Origin: DATKQY01 sp035532475
GTDB lineage: Bacteria > Actinomycetota > Acidimicrobiia > Acidimicrobiales > Bog-793
Direction: 5' to 3'
DNA length: 64,000 nt
Assembly: GCA_035532475.1 (NCBI GenBank)
Contig: DATKQY010000042.1
Span: 1-64,000 of the forward strand
The notes below the pieces were generated by a model. It was not told the DNA's origin. It made no database searches and saw only the letters and a program-made list of their open reading frames with translations. Below, in pieces: positions 53,904 through 62,322 of the stretch. How positions within the stretch are numbered: the stretch's first letter is position 1; each line of letters starts with the position of its first letter. A program made the position numbers and the translations under genes.

Positions 53904-54077
53904 CGAGACTCCCCCTCTGGGCACGGGACCGCCCTCGTCCCTACCGCCCCCACGCCCTCCGAGCGCACAGAACGTAGCACCACGCACCGATCGTTGACCG
54001 AATTGCGCGCACCATAGCCGACCGTCGCGCGCCCCTTCCCGGCAGGCGGCGCCGCCCGCGGCGGCGCGTGCCGGCCT

Positions 54078-55385
54078 CTAGTCCATGCGGACCAGGTTGT
54101 CGGCCAGGCGCTCACGCAGCGCGGCGATGTCGATCTCGTGCACGCTCGACGACCCGGCGAGGTCGAGGCTGTGCGCCGCCGCCGCACCCATCGCGATGCA
54201 CGGGCCCATGACGCGAACGCTCGAGAGGGCGGCCGCGTCCCCGTCGATGCAGCGACCGGCGGCGACCACGTTGTCGACGTCGGAGGGCGTCATCGACGAG
54301 AGCGGGACGTAGTGGAGGTGGTCCGCGTCGAACGGCTCCCAGACGTAGCCCTCGGCGCTGCTGTGCAGCTCGATGGGCCATGCGGTGCGCGCCACGGCGT
54401 CGTCGAAGCGCGTCCCGTCGCGCACCTCCTCGACGCTTAGCTGGTGGGTGCCGACGATCCAGCGGGTCTGGCGGATCCCCGGGTAGCCGTAGGCGCGTAC
54501 CTTGGCCGGACCGAACAGCTCGGGGAACTCGCCCTTCAAGAACGTGAGCGCCCGGTCCGCCTGGGCCTTGCCCTCCAGCCCCACCTTGGACGCCGCCACC
54601 GGCTCGAGGGGGGTCTCCACGTGCGTCATGTTCATCAGCGCCGTGCCCCGGGAGGGGAAGCTCATGGCGAAGCCGTCCTTGCGGATCAGTCCGTAGGCGT
54701 CGGCCTTCTCCCGCAGCCGTCCGTGCATCTCGTCCATCGTCGGGTACGTCGCGTCGCCGATCCCCTCGAGCACCATCATCTGCGAGCCGTAGATCGGACC
54801 CTCGGCCGGCTCCCGGCACGGGAGCCCCGCGTACCAGGCGATCGCGGCGTCGCCGCTCGAGTCGACGAACCCGTTCGCCCGCACCCGCACGTCGCCGTAG
54901 CGGGTGGCGAAGTCGATCGCGCTGACGCGCCGGCTCTCGACGCGCACCTCGCGCATGACCGCCCCGACGACGACGGTGATCCCGGCGCGCCGCACCGCCT
55001 CCTCGACCCAGCGCGACAGCGCGACCTCGTCGTACATCACGACGGTCGTCATCGGGCCGCGCCGGTAGTGCAACGCGCCCGCCTCGCCGAGATCTCGCAG
55101 GATGTCGTCGGCCACCCCGTGGGTCACCTGGTACCCGCCCTCGGCGCCATTCGAGAACAGGCCGCAGAACGTCCCGATGATCGAGTTCACCGCTTGGCCA
55201 CCGAGCGCAGGGAGGCCGTCGACGAGCACGACCCGGCGCCCGAGGCGAGCTGCCTCGAGCGAGGCGGAGATCCCGGAGATCCCGGCGCCGACGACGCAGA
55301 TGTCAGCGTCGACCTCCTCGATCGGACGCCCCGGGTCGCGCCGCACGATCCGGGTGCCCGTCTTCAGCTGGCTCTGCTGGCTCAC
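54078..55385 (-). CDS. FAD-dependent oxidoreductase (FAD_oxidored family)
   Basis: The product has 435 residues with an FAD Rossmann motif VVGAGISGISASLEAARLG near residue 25, the SSGDAAIAWYAG motif and a C-terminal GRCIDGDAAALSSVRVMGPC that closes the FAD site. It resembles the PF12831 type found in catabolic clusters. Its substrate is unknown. The GTG start follows GGGGAG, and TAAAGT near 55452-55457 (minus) may be the -10. It lies 174 bp upstream of ilvD on the same strand. Confidence 0.88.
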   Translation of the reverse strand: MSQQSQLKTGTRIVRRDPGRPIEEVDADICVVGAGISGISASLEAARLGRRVVLVDGLPALGGQAVNSIIGTFCGLFSNGAEGGYQVTHGVADDILRDLGEAGALHYRRGPMTTVVMYDEVALSRWVEEAVRRAGITVVVGAVMREVRVESRRVSAIDFATRYGDVRVRANGFVDSSGDAAIAWYAGLPCREPAEGPIYGSQMMVLEGIGDATYPTMDEMHGRLREKADAYGLIRKDGFAMSFPSRGTALMNMTHVETPLEPVAASKVGLEGKAQADRALTFLKGEFPELFGPAKVRAYGYPGIRQTRWIVGTHQLSVEEVRDGTRFDDAVARTAWPIELHSSAEGYVWEPFDADHLHYVPLSSMTPSDVDNVVAAGRCIDGDAAALSSVRVMGPCIAMGAAAAHSLDLAGSSSVHEIDIAALRERLADNLVRMD

Positions 55386-55580
55386 GTCGTCTCTCCCCTT
55401 GGCTGATGCCGCGTGCGGACCGCCCCCGGCCTGGTCCCCGTCGTCGGCCGGCACTTTACCGTCAGGCCCCTCCAGCAGTCCCCCTGGCGCACCACGGCAG
55501 GCACCGCGCCCCGCCGTGGTGCCCGGCGCCCGCCCCGCCCGGCCGCGCCCGCGTGGCACACTGGCCCGGGGGAGGCTGGC

Positions 55581-55597
55581 GATGCCGTGACGGCATC
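55581..55597. promoter_or_regulatory. Perfect inverted repeat upstream of the alpha/beta hydrolase
   Basis: GATGCCG-TGA-CGGCATC is a perfect 7-bp inverted repeat 4 bases before the AAGGAG ribosome binding site of the hydrolase gene. It may be an operator or a 5' hairpin. Confidence 0.4.
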
Positions 55598-55612
55598 GGA
55601 CAAGGAGCAGCG

Positions 55613-56461
55613 ATGCCAGCCGAACATGAGCTGACGGTGGACGGACGGCGGATCGTCCATCTCGACTACGGCAACCCCGAGGCGTTCCCGCTCGTCCTCG
55701 TCCACGGCTACACGGCCTTCCCGCACGAGTGGGACGACGTCGCCACCGAGCTCGTGCCGATCCGGCACGTGATCGCGGCGGGACTGCGCGGCCACGGCAC
55801 GAGCGACTGGGCCGATCCGGGGGACTACCCGCTCCACGGCTTCGTCGAGGACCTCGCCGCGCAGGTGGACGAGCTCGGTCTCGCTGAGTTCGACCTCCTC
55901 GGGCACTCGATGGGCGGCGCCGTGGCCATCGCCTACACCGCGCAGCACCCCGGGCGCGTCAGACGGCTCGTCATCGTCGACGCCGGGCCGATCGACGCCG
56001 CGGCCTTCGCCTCGGAAGACAGCCCACGACCCGTCGTGCCGTCGTCGTTCCCCAACCGGGCGGCAGCCGAGGAGTACCTCCGCAGCTCACCCGCCTTCGC
56101 CGGCTTTCCCTCCTCGTTCGCGGACTGCCGGCTGGAGCACGCGCTGCGCGAGCTCGACGACGGCGCAGTTGCTTGGCGCTGCGACCTGGCACACCTGCCG
56201 AGCGCCTTCGGCCCGCCGAACGGTGCCGAGTTCGGCGAGGTCCTCTGGGACCAGGTCGCGGCGATCCCGTGCCCGACGCTGTTGATGCGGGCCGGCCCTT
56301 CGCCCGTGCTCCCGAGCGAGACCGCCGAGCGGATGCTGACCTCGAACCCGTGCTTCAGCTATCTCGAGGTGCCGGGCGCTGCCCACTGGATCCAGGTCAC
56401 CCATCCGGACGTCTTCTTGGGGGCGGTGCGTGCCTTCCTCGGCGCCCGCGAGGGCGGCTGA
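55613..56461 (+). CDS. Alpha/beta hydrolase
   Basis: The product has 282 residues. The nucleophile elbow GHSMGG (Ser near 96), oxyanion strand LVLVHGYTAFPHEW and C-terminal catalytic His in GAAHWIQVTHP are intact. It could be an esterase, lactonase or C-C hydrolase. Start ATG at 55613, with AAGGAG at 55602-55607. It diverges from the FAD oxidoreductase and converges on the SnoaL-like gene. A lactonase would fit an oxidative sugar pathway but this is not demonstrated. Confidence 0.9.
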   Translation: MPAEHELTVDGRRIVHLDYGNPEAFPLVLVHGYTAFPHEWDDVATELVPIRHVIAAGLRGHGTSDWADPGDYPLHGFVEDLAAQVDELGLAEFDLLGHSMGGAVAIAYTAQHPGRVRRLVIVDAGPIDAAAFASEDSPRPVVPSSFPNRAAAEEYLRSSPAFAGFPSSFADCRLEHALRELDDGAVAWRCDLAHLPSAFGPPNGAEFGEVLWDQVAAIPCPTLLMRAGPSPVLPSETAERMLTSNPCFSYLEVPGAAHWIQVTHPDVFLGAVRAFLGAREGG

Positions 56462-56485
56462 CCCCCGGGCGCGTCACCGTGGGGC

Positions 56486-56944
56486 TCAAAGTCGCATGTT
56501 CGGGCCGCTCAGCTCCGCCGCGCCCTCAGACATCGGGGGCGGGCCGGGCCGGTGCGGGATCGTCCACTCCTCGCGGCGCGAGATCAGCCACCGGTCCCCG
56601 CGCCTGACGAGCGTGTCGACGTAGCGGCCGACGATCGCGTTCTCGAAGTTCTGCGTGATCCAGACCACGTCGGTGCGGGCGTTGGCGTGCGCGCCGTCCT
56701 CGGCGAGCTCGATCACGGGGTTCGAGCACATGTGCTTGCCCCGGTACTCGGGCGGCAGACACGTCGTCATGAACGCCCGCAGGGCGTCGAGCCCCTCGAT
56801 CGGGGTGCCGTCGACGACCCAGACGATGTCCTCGGTCCACAACCGCTCCCAGGAGTCCCAGTCGTAGTCGTCGAACGCGGCGCAGTACCGGGCGAGGAGA
56901 TCGCGGATCGCCTCCCGGGCGAGCAGTTGCTCCAGCGGGGTCAT
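56486..56944 (-). CDS. SnoaL-like/NTF2-like protein
   Basis: This 152-residue alpha+beta cone-fold protein has an N-terminal helix (REAIRDLLARYCAAFDDYDW) and the strands WTEDIVWVVDGTPIEG and RGDRWLISRREEW typical of SnoaL-like/ring-hydroxylating-like small subunits (PF13577). Members may be isomerases, dehydratases or non-enzymatic. A -10 TAGGAT within an 18-bp inverted repeat lies 9 bases before the ATG. It is the gene after the aldo/keto reductase on the minus strand. Confidence 0.86.
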   Translation of the reverse strand: MTPLEQLLAREAIRDLLARYCAAFDDYDWDSWERLWTEDIVWVVDGTPIEGLDALRAFMTTCLPPEYRGKHMCSNPVIELAEDGAHANARTDVVWITQNFENAIVGRYVDTLVRRGDRWLISRREEWTIPHRPGPPPMSEGAAELSGPNMRL

Positions 56945-56951
56945 CGGACCT

Positions 56952-56969
56952 TGATCCTATATGGGATCA
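56952..56969 (-). promoter_or_regulatory. Promoter -10 inside an 18-bp operator-like palindrome (SnoaL-like gene)
   Basis: TGATCC-TATATG-GGATCA is a perfect 6-bp inverted repeat. It contains TAGGAT (56954-56959, minus), a -10 that lies 9 bases before the ATG at 56944. A regulator bound here would block the promoter. No regulator gene is nearby. Confidence 0.5.
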
Positions 56970-56997
56970 TTCACCATTGCCCCGGCTCCGGGCTCCC

Positions 56998-57954
56998 TCA
57001 GCCGGCTGCGGACCCGATCGCCCGCAGACGCGCCAGCTCGGGCGCAGCGAACGCCGGCGCGAGGCCGACGCCGCGGGCCGTCTCCTGCAGCTGGGCCGGC
57101 GTCGTCGCCCCCACGAGCGCGCTCGCGACGGCGGGGTTGGCGAGGACGAAGGCCACGGCGAGGGCTGCCGCCGAGGTCCCGAGCTCCGCCGCGATCGCCA
57201 CCAGCTCCACCGCCGCGTTCCTCGCCCACGCGACCTGCGGATCGTCGAGGGTTCCGGCGGCGCGTCCGGCCCCGAGGTCCGTCTCGTACTTCGCGCTGAG
57301 CACGCCGCCAGCGAGCACGAACGAGGCGACGACGCCGCAGCCGGAGTCCCGCAGCGCAACGAGCATCTCGGGATCCTCGACCGGCGAGCGCTGTACGACG
57401 CTGTACGGCAGCTGCGCCGCGACGGGCGGCGGGAGGCCGCGCTCGCCGGCCACCAGCGACGCCTCCGCCAGCTGGCTCGCCGACCAGTTGGCGACGCCCC
57501 ACGCCCGCGCCGCTCCCGACACGACCAGGCCGGCCGCCTCCTCGACCGCCCCCGAGACGCCGAGGGCCTCGGGTGGAGGCAGCGCGTAGATCAGATCGAC
57601 GTGGTCGAGCTGCATGCGCCCGAGCGAGCTGGCGAGCTCGTGGGCGGCGCTCTGCTCCGGCCAGAACTCCCACCACAGCTTGTTGGCGACGACCGTGTCG
57701 TCGCGCGGCCAGCCCGCCGCGCGGAAGAGCTCGCCGAAGAGCACCTCCGAGTAGCCGGTCGGGATGGGCGCGGTCCCCGTCTCGTCGTCGTAGCGGGCAT
57801 CGTCCAAGAAGTTCACGCCGAGCTCCCGGGCGGAACCCATGACCGCCAGGCCCTGCTCCGGGCTCATCCGCTCGAACGTGCGCCACGACCCGAGGGACAG
57901 CGGCGAGACCGCGAGCCCCGACGCGCCGAGCGCTCGCTGCTGTGAAGCGTCCAT
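56998..57954 (-). CDS. Aldo/keto reductase with altered catalytic His
   Basis: This 318-residue AKR TIM barrel has N-terminal RALGASGLAVSPLSLGSW, the Asp in NFLDDARYD, the Tyr in PTGYSEVLFGEL and the Lys in VVANKLWW. The usual His in the LYxxH segment is replaced: the sequence reads VDLIYALPPPE. The C-terminal NPAVASALVGATTPAQL is a normal cofactor segment. It could act on sugars or aldehydes with changed catalysis, or it may be impaired. The ATG at 57954 begins the conserved domain. Confidence 0.85.
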   Translation of the reverse strand: MDASQQRALGASGLAVSPLSLGSWRTFERMSPEQGLAVMGSARELGVNFLDDARYDDETGTAPIPTGYSEVLFGELFRAAGWPRDDTVVANKLWWEFWPEQSAAHELASSLGRMQLDHVDLIYALPPPEALGVSGAVEEAAGLVVSGAARAWGVANWSASQLAEASLVAGERGLPPPVAAQLPYSVVQRSPVEDPEMLVALRDSGCGVVASFVLAGGVLSAKYETDLGAGRAAGTLDDPQVAWARNAAVELVAIAAELGTSAAALAVAFVLANPAVASALVGATTPAQLQETARGVGLAPAFAAPELARLRAIGSAAG

Positions 57955-58239
57955 CGGGGCACGATATCCGGCGTCGCGCGGCGGGGGGTTCCGAACGTCG
58001 CGCGTTCGGTGACGCTGGACCAGCTCCCGGAGTCGTCGCGGATGATCACCCCGATCCCGTACGGACGCTCCGGGCGCTGGGGGAGGATCCGGGCTCGACC
58101 GATCCTCGTCCCGATCGAGGCCGACGACGCGAGAGACGCAGGCGCGGGCCTCTATCGTTGCGACGACCCGCCGGTCCCGGGCGAGCGGGTCAGCTGGTGC
58201 CCTGTCGGCGCGAGCGCTGAGAGGAGTCGGGGACATCGG

Positions 58240-58899
58240 ATGACGCGGACGCGAAGCGACGCCAAGCGAGGGGCTGCACACGCGCGCAGCCAGCTGCTCA
58301 TCGCCGCCGTCCCCGGCCTCGCCGCGGGCATCCTCGTCTCCCTCCCGCTGCCGTGGCAGGGCGCGGCCCTCGTCGGCTGGGACGTGGCGGCAGCAATCTT
58401 CCTCGTCCGGATCTGGACCTCGCTCTGGGGGCTCGACGCCAGGAACGTCGCACGCGTCGCGACGAGGGAGGACCCGAGCCGGAGCGTCACCGACGTGCTG
58501 CTCATCCTCGCAAGCCTGACCTGCATCGTCGGCGTCGGGTTCACGCTGATCCACGCCGCCAGGTCCAAGGGCGTCGAGGTCGCCGCGTTCCTCGGCCTCG
58601 CCGTGGTGAGCCTGGTCGCCTCGTGGCTGATCGTCCACACGGTGTTCACCCTGCGTTACGCCCGCCTGTACTACGCGGGCACGGCGGGCGGGATCTCCTT
58701 CAACGAGGAGGACCAGCCGGTGTACTCGGACTTCGCCTACGTCGCGTTCACCATCGGGATGACGTTCCAGGTTTCTGACACGAACATCGAAGACAAGCTG
58801 ATCCGGCGCACGGCACTACGCCACGCGCTCATCTCCTACCTGTTCGGCGCCGTGCTTGTGGCGATGACGGTGAACGTCGGCGCGAGCCTGCTCAAGTAG
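58240..58899 (+). CDS. DUF1345-family membrane protein
   Basis: The product has 219 residues and about five hydrophobic segments. The DUF1345 hallmark, the YARLYYAGTAGGISFNEEDQP and YSDFAYVAFTIGMTFQVSDT region (~140-180), is present. Function is unknown. The ATG at 58240 has GAGAGGAG twelve bases upstream; an in-frame upstream start at 58009 would add an unlikely Arg-rich leader. It diverges from the aldo/keto reductase and converges on the SDR. Confidence 0.85.
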   Translation: MTRTRSDAKRGAAHARSQLLIAAVPGLAAGILVSLPLPWQGAALVGWDVAAAIFLVRIWTSLWGLDARNVARVATREDPSRSVTDVLLILASLTCIVGVGFTLIHAARSKGVEVAAFLGLAVVSLVASWLIVHTVFTLRYARLYYAGTAGGISFNEEDQPVYSDFAYVAFTIGMTFQVSDTNIEDKLIRRTALRHALISYLFGAVLVAMTVNVGASLLK

Positions 58900-58940
58900 A
58901 CGCCCCGCAGGCCCGGGGCTTCGCCGCTGCGCCCGCGACC

Positions 58941-59618
58941 TCAGTAGGTGGCCCGTCCGCCGCTGATGTCGTAGACGGCGCCGGTCGAGAAGCTGCACCT
59001 GTCCGACGCCAGCCATGCGACGAGCTCGGCCACCTCCTCCGCTCGGCCCAGCCGGCGCATCGGGATCAGGCTCGTGAGGTACTCGAGGACCTCCGGATCG
59101 GTGTCCGCGTTCATCGGCGTATCGATCACCGCCGGCGCGATCACGTTGACGAGGACGCCGCTCGTCGCGAGCTCCCGTCCGAGCGACTTCGTCAACGCGA
59201 TCACCGCCGCCTTGGAGGCCGAGTAGGCGGACAGGCGGGGATTGCCGTCCTTCCCGGCCATGCTCGCGAAGTTCACGATCCGTCCCCAGCCCCGCTCCTG
59301 CATGCCTGGGGCGAAGGCCCGGCAGAGGTGGAAGGTGCCCGTGAGGTTCACGGCCAGCGTGCTCGCCCACTCGTCGTCCTCGATCTCCCACAGCACCTTG
59401 TTCGGACCGATGATCCCCGCGCTGTTGACCAGGATGTCGACCGCTCCGATGCGCGCTGCCGCTCGGGCGACCGCCCCGGCGTCGGAGACGTCGACGACCA
59501 TGTCGGCGTCGGCGGAGACGTCCACCGTGACGACCGTGACCCCGTCCTCGGCCAGTCGTCGCGCGCTCGCGCGTCCAAGCCCGCTCGCGCCTCCGGTGAC
59601 CACTGCGGTTCGACCCAC
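58941..59618 (-). CDS. SDR-family NAD(P) oxidoreductase
   Basis: The product has 225 residues with TGGASGLGRA (cofactor Gly motif), NSAGI in place of NAG, catalytic Ser in NFASMAGK and YSASK. The second beta strand ends VDVSADAD (Asp), which favours NAD+. It looks like a FabG-type dehydrogenase but is probably catabolic given its neighbours. It starts at GTG with AGGAAGGGG upstream. Confidence 0.92.
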   Translation of the reverse strand: MGRTAVVTGGASGLGRASARRLAEDGVTVVTVDVSADADMVVDVSDAGAVARAAARIGAVDILVNSAGIIGPNKVLWEIEDDEWASTLAVNLTGTFHLCRAFAPGMQERGWGRIVNFASMAGKDGNPRLSAYSASKAAVIALTKSLGRELATSGVLVNVIAPAVIDTPMNADTDPEVLEYLTSLIPMRRLGRAEEVAELVAWLASDRCSFSTGAVYDISGGRATY

Positions 59619-59921
59619 GCCCGACCCCTTCCTCGCCCTGCCCCCAACCTGATGAGCCCCGGGCGCCGCCTGCGCCTCCTCTGACCCCGCGGTGACGACC
59701 CCACGCTAGGTGCCGGGCGTGCGGGGCCCCGCCATACCTCCACGGCTTCCGAGGACCGTGGTCTAGCCTCCCCCAGGTGGGCTCGCTCACCCGTCACACC
59801 GATGGTGCCGCAACGAGCTGGCTGCCTGGCGGACGTTCGAGCCGGCCGCCGGCCCCTCCATCGGTTCGGCGGCGCGCGACGTGCGCCGTCGCCGCTTCCC
59901 GGTGAGCCGGGCAGGCGCGCC
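59619..59921. other. Intergenic region between divergent SDR and zinc-dehydrogenase genes
   Basis: This 303-bp gap should hold both divergent promoters. The clearest element is CCACGG-N10-CCGTGG at about 59740-59761, followed by TAGCCT at 59764-59769 on the plus strand. I found no good -35 and no open frame worth reporting. The zinc dehydrogenase start inside it is not certain. Confidence 0.35.
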
Positions 59922-60956
59922 GTGAGGGCGTTCGTCCTCAGCGCGCCGCGTCGAGGCGAGGTGCACGACGTCGAGGCTCCCGCCGCCCGGCCCGGTCACG
60001 TCGTCGTCGACATCGAACGGGTCGGCCTGTGCGGGACCGACGTGGAGTTCTTCACCGGCGAGATGGCCTACCTGCACCAGGGTCACGCCAAGTACCCGAT
60101 GCGCCTCGGTCACGAGTGGTGCGGGACCGTGTCTGCGGTCGGCGACGGCGTCGATCCGGCGTGGATCGGAAGTCGCACGACGGGCGACACCATGGTGGGC
60201 TGCGGCACGTGCCAGCGTTGCCTGACCGGTCGCCGGCACGTGTGCGCCGACCGTCTCGAGATCGGCATCCGCGGGGGCTTCGCCGGTGCGCTCGCCGAGA
60301 AGATGTCCGTCCCGCTGCGTGCGCTTCGTCGGCTTCCCGACTCGGTGGATGCTGTCGCGGGTGCGCTGGTGGAGCCGGGCGGCAACGCCCTGCGCGCGCT
60401 GCAGGGAGCCGATCTCGAGCGGGGAGACCGCCTGCTCGTGCTCGGACCGGGGACGATCGGCCTGCTCGTCGCGCTCTTCGCGCTCGCGCACGGCGCCGAG
60501 GTGCACATCATGGGCCGTTCCGCCACCTCCCTCGACTTCGCCCGCTCGCTCGGCGTGCACGGCGCGTGGACCATCGAGTCCTTGCCGGACCTGCCCTTCG
60601 ACGCCGTCGTCGACGCCTCGGACTCAGACGCGCTGCCGGCGCTCGCGCTCGATCTCGTGGAGCCGGGAAAACGGGTCGTCTACGTCGGGCTCGCGCCGCG
60701 ACCGAGCACCGTCGACACCCGGACGCTGGCCCTCAAAGACGTCACCGCTGTCGGGATCCTGAGCGGGTCGCCGGGCCTCGCCTCGACGATCGAGCACTAC
60801 GCGAGCGGCGCCGTGGACCCGCGTCCGCTGGTGGCCGCCACGGTCGGCCTGGACGAGGTCGCCGACGTGCTCTCGGGATGGCGACCGCCAGGGGCCGGGC
60901 CGGGGCCGAAGATCCACGTCGACCCCTGCACGGCCGTCACGCGGCGCGCCGAGTGA
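59922..60956 (+). CDS. Zinc-dependent medium-chain alcohol/polyol dehydrogenase
   Basis: This 344-residue MDR enzyme has the catalytic zinc ligands Cys (VGLCGTDVEF) and His/Glu (RLGHEWCG), the structural zinc motif GCGTCQRCLTGRRHVC and the cofactor motif GPGTIGLL (~170). The group includes threonine, sorbitol and glucose dehydrogenases. The GTG at 59922 begins the fold; upstream codons are Arg-rich. Its partner in the catabolic set may be the divergent SDR. Confidence 0.9.
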   Translation: MRAFVLSAPRRGEVHDVEAPAARPGHVVVDIERVGLCGTDVEFFTGEMAYLHQGHAKYPMRLGHEWCGTVSAVGDGVDPAWIGSRTTGDTMVGCGTCQRCLTGRRHVCADRLEIGIRGGFAGALAEKMSVPLRALRRLPDSVDAVAGALVEPGGNALRALQGADLERGDRLLVLGPGTIGLLVALFALAHGAEVHIMGRSATSLDFARSLGVHGAWTIESLPDLPFDAVVDASDSDALPALALDLVEPGKRVVYVGLAPRPSTVDTRTLALKDVTAVGILSGSPGLASTIEHYASGAVDPRPLVAATVGLDEVADVLSGWRPPGAGPGPKIHVDPCTAVTRRAE

Positions 60957-61123
60957 GCTCGCTCGCCTGGCGGATCCCGGGCCGGGTCGGCGGTCGCGGA
61001 CGGCACCGACGCCCCGGCCGGCGACGCCTCGCGCCGCGCCAGGCTCGGTCGACGATCGGCACGGGCGGGCGCGTCTAGCGTTGGCGTGCGGCGACGCTCG
61101 CGCGTACGGCATTCGGAGGGCTG

Positions 61124-61459
61124 ATGGACGAAGTGCATGCTCGATCGCTGCTCAAGGACGAGCGGGCGCGCGTGGAGCGCCTGCTCGGAGAGACAGCCGG
61201 CGCGGGCCGGGACAATCGCAGCTCCGCCAATGAGCACGGCGACATGAGCGACCCCGCACAAGGGCTCGTCGCCGAGCAGGGTGACGACGCCATCGCCGCC
61301 GGCCTGCGTGATCGGCTGGCCGCGATCGAGCGCGCCGAGCGTCGACTCGAGGCGGGGACGTACGGCCACTCGGTCCGCAGTGGCAAGCCAATCCCCGATG
61401 CTCGCCTCGAAGCCGATCCCGCGGCAGAACTCACCGTCGAGGAGTCGCAGCGAACCTGA
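61124..61459 (+). CDS. TraR/DksA-like protein without zinc-binding cysteines
   Basis: The product has 111 residues: an N-terminal helical hairpin with SSANEHGDMSDPAQGLVAEQGDD, then RLAAIERAERRLEAGTYG followed by the zinc-finger region in which Cys are replaced (HSVRSGKPIPDARLEADPAAE). The helices of DksA-like proteins reach into RNA polymerase. Cys-less relatives are widespread in actinobacteria and keep the same fold signature. GGAGGG lies five bases before the ATG, and TAGCGT at 61076-61081 is a possible -10. Confidence 0.8.
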   Translation: MDEVHARSLLKDERARVERLLGETAGAGRDNRSSANEHGDMSDPAQGLVAEQGDDAIAAGLRDRLAAIERAERRLEAGTYGHSVRSGKPIPDARLEADPAAELTVEESQRT

Positions 61460-62322
61460 GCGAGACCGCCACCGCCTTGGTCGCGCCGTCGGCGCTCGCC
61501 CGATCGAGGCCCACCCCCGCCCGAACGCCGCCAGCACGCCGAGCGCCACGCTCGTCCCGAAAAACAAGGGGCCTTCTCGGCGCTGCGCCGATACGAGCCC
61601 AAGCGCCTAGGGCACCGACCACGCCGATCAACATTGCCCCTCGACATTGCCGGACGGCGTCTCGAGCGAACTGACGCCGCCCCGGTCACCGAAGATCCCG
61701 GTCACCGAAGATCCCGGTCACCGAAGACGTAGCGACCCCGGGACGCGGGAAGCGCCCGTCCCACCAGCTGGCGGGAGTCGGGCGCCTTCACTCAATTCGG
61801 CCCGAGGGTGAAGCGCCTTCGAGAGTGGCACTCAGCGAGCCTTCGGGCCCCTTGCCGCTGCGGCCGCTTCACCAAGGAAGCATCCCGTCATCTGGTCCTG
61901 AGGCCGGCCCGGGAACTCCCGGACAATCCCTGTGCACCGCCACTCGGGCTGAGGAAGTCGATCCTGGTCACACGCCCTGGCCGCCTCCTCTCCGATCCCA
62001 CTTGCAAGGAGGGATCACCTTGTTCAACAACGGCGATCGACCCGATCTTCCCGCCAGCGCGCACCGGCGACCCGCTCGCACGCGAGCGCAGCCGGTGGCG
62101 CGCGGCCGGTGCCGACGCGACGCGCCTGCGGGTCGAGGCGGGCGTCGAGCCACCATCGGCGAGCGGTGCGCGGCCGGCGAGCCGACATGCTCGGCTCGCT
62201 GGCCGCGCCCTGGGCCCCCCCGACCTTGGGACGAAGGGCGACACCCGCGTCTCACTCCCGTCGCCACGCTACGTGCACGGCGTCGGCGCCTACAGTGCCG
62301 AACGTCACCTTGCCGGCGGACC
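61460..62322. other. Gene-poor region, about 0.86 kb
   Basis: No convincing gene is seen between the DksA-like gene and the TrkA pair, and GC content dips relative to its surroundings. Contents: a 16-bp tandem repeat at 61681-61728, a short stem CCGGGA-AC-TCCCGG at 61909-61922, and a strong Shine-Dalgarno-like AAGGAGGGATCACC before a TTG at 62020 whose frame is Arg-rich and runs antisense into the TrkA gene. On the minus strand around 61500-61640, two hydrophobic stretches lie in different frames across a T5 run, which might be a decayed membrane-protein remnant. Confidence 0.4.
61681..61728. repeat. Three tandem copies of a 16-bp unit
   Basis: The unit CCCGGTCACCGAAGAT occurs three times head to tail at 61681, 61697 and 61713. 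The third copy differs only in its final base (C for T). It is intergenic and has no recognisable match to a known regulatory iteron. Confidence 0.85.

Noticed and set aside
52677..54017. Long plus-strand frame opposite ilvD
   Set aside because: It is antisense to a clear dehydratase gene and compositional.
61681..61728. CRISPR array
   Set aside because: Copies are directly head to tail with no spacers and only 16 bp long.
62006..62019. Resemblance of GGATCACC to the 3' end of 16S rRNA
   Set aside because: Only about eight bases match, with no flanking rRNA sequence.
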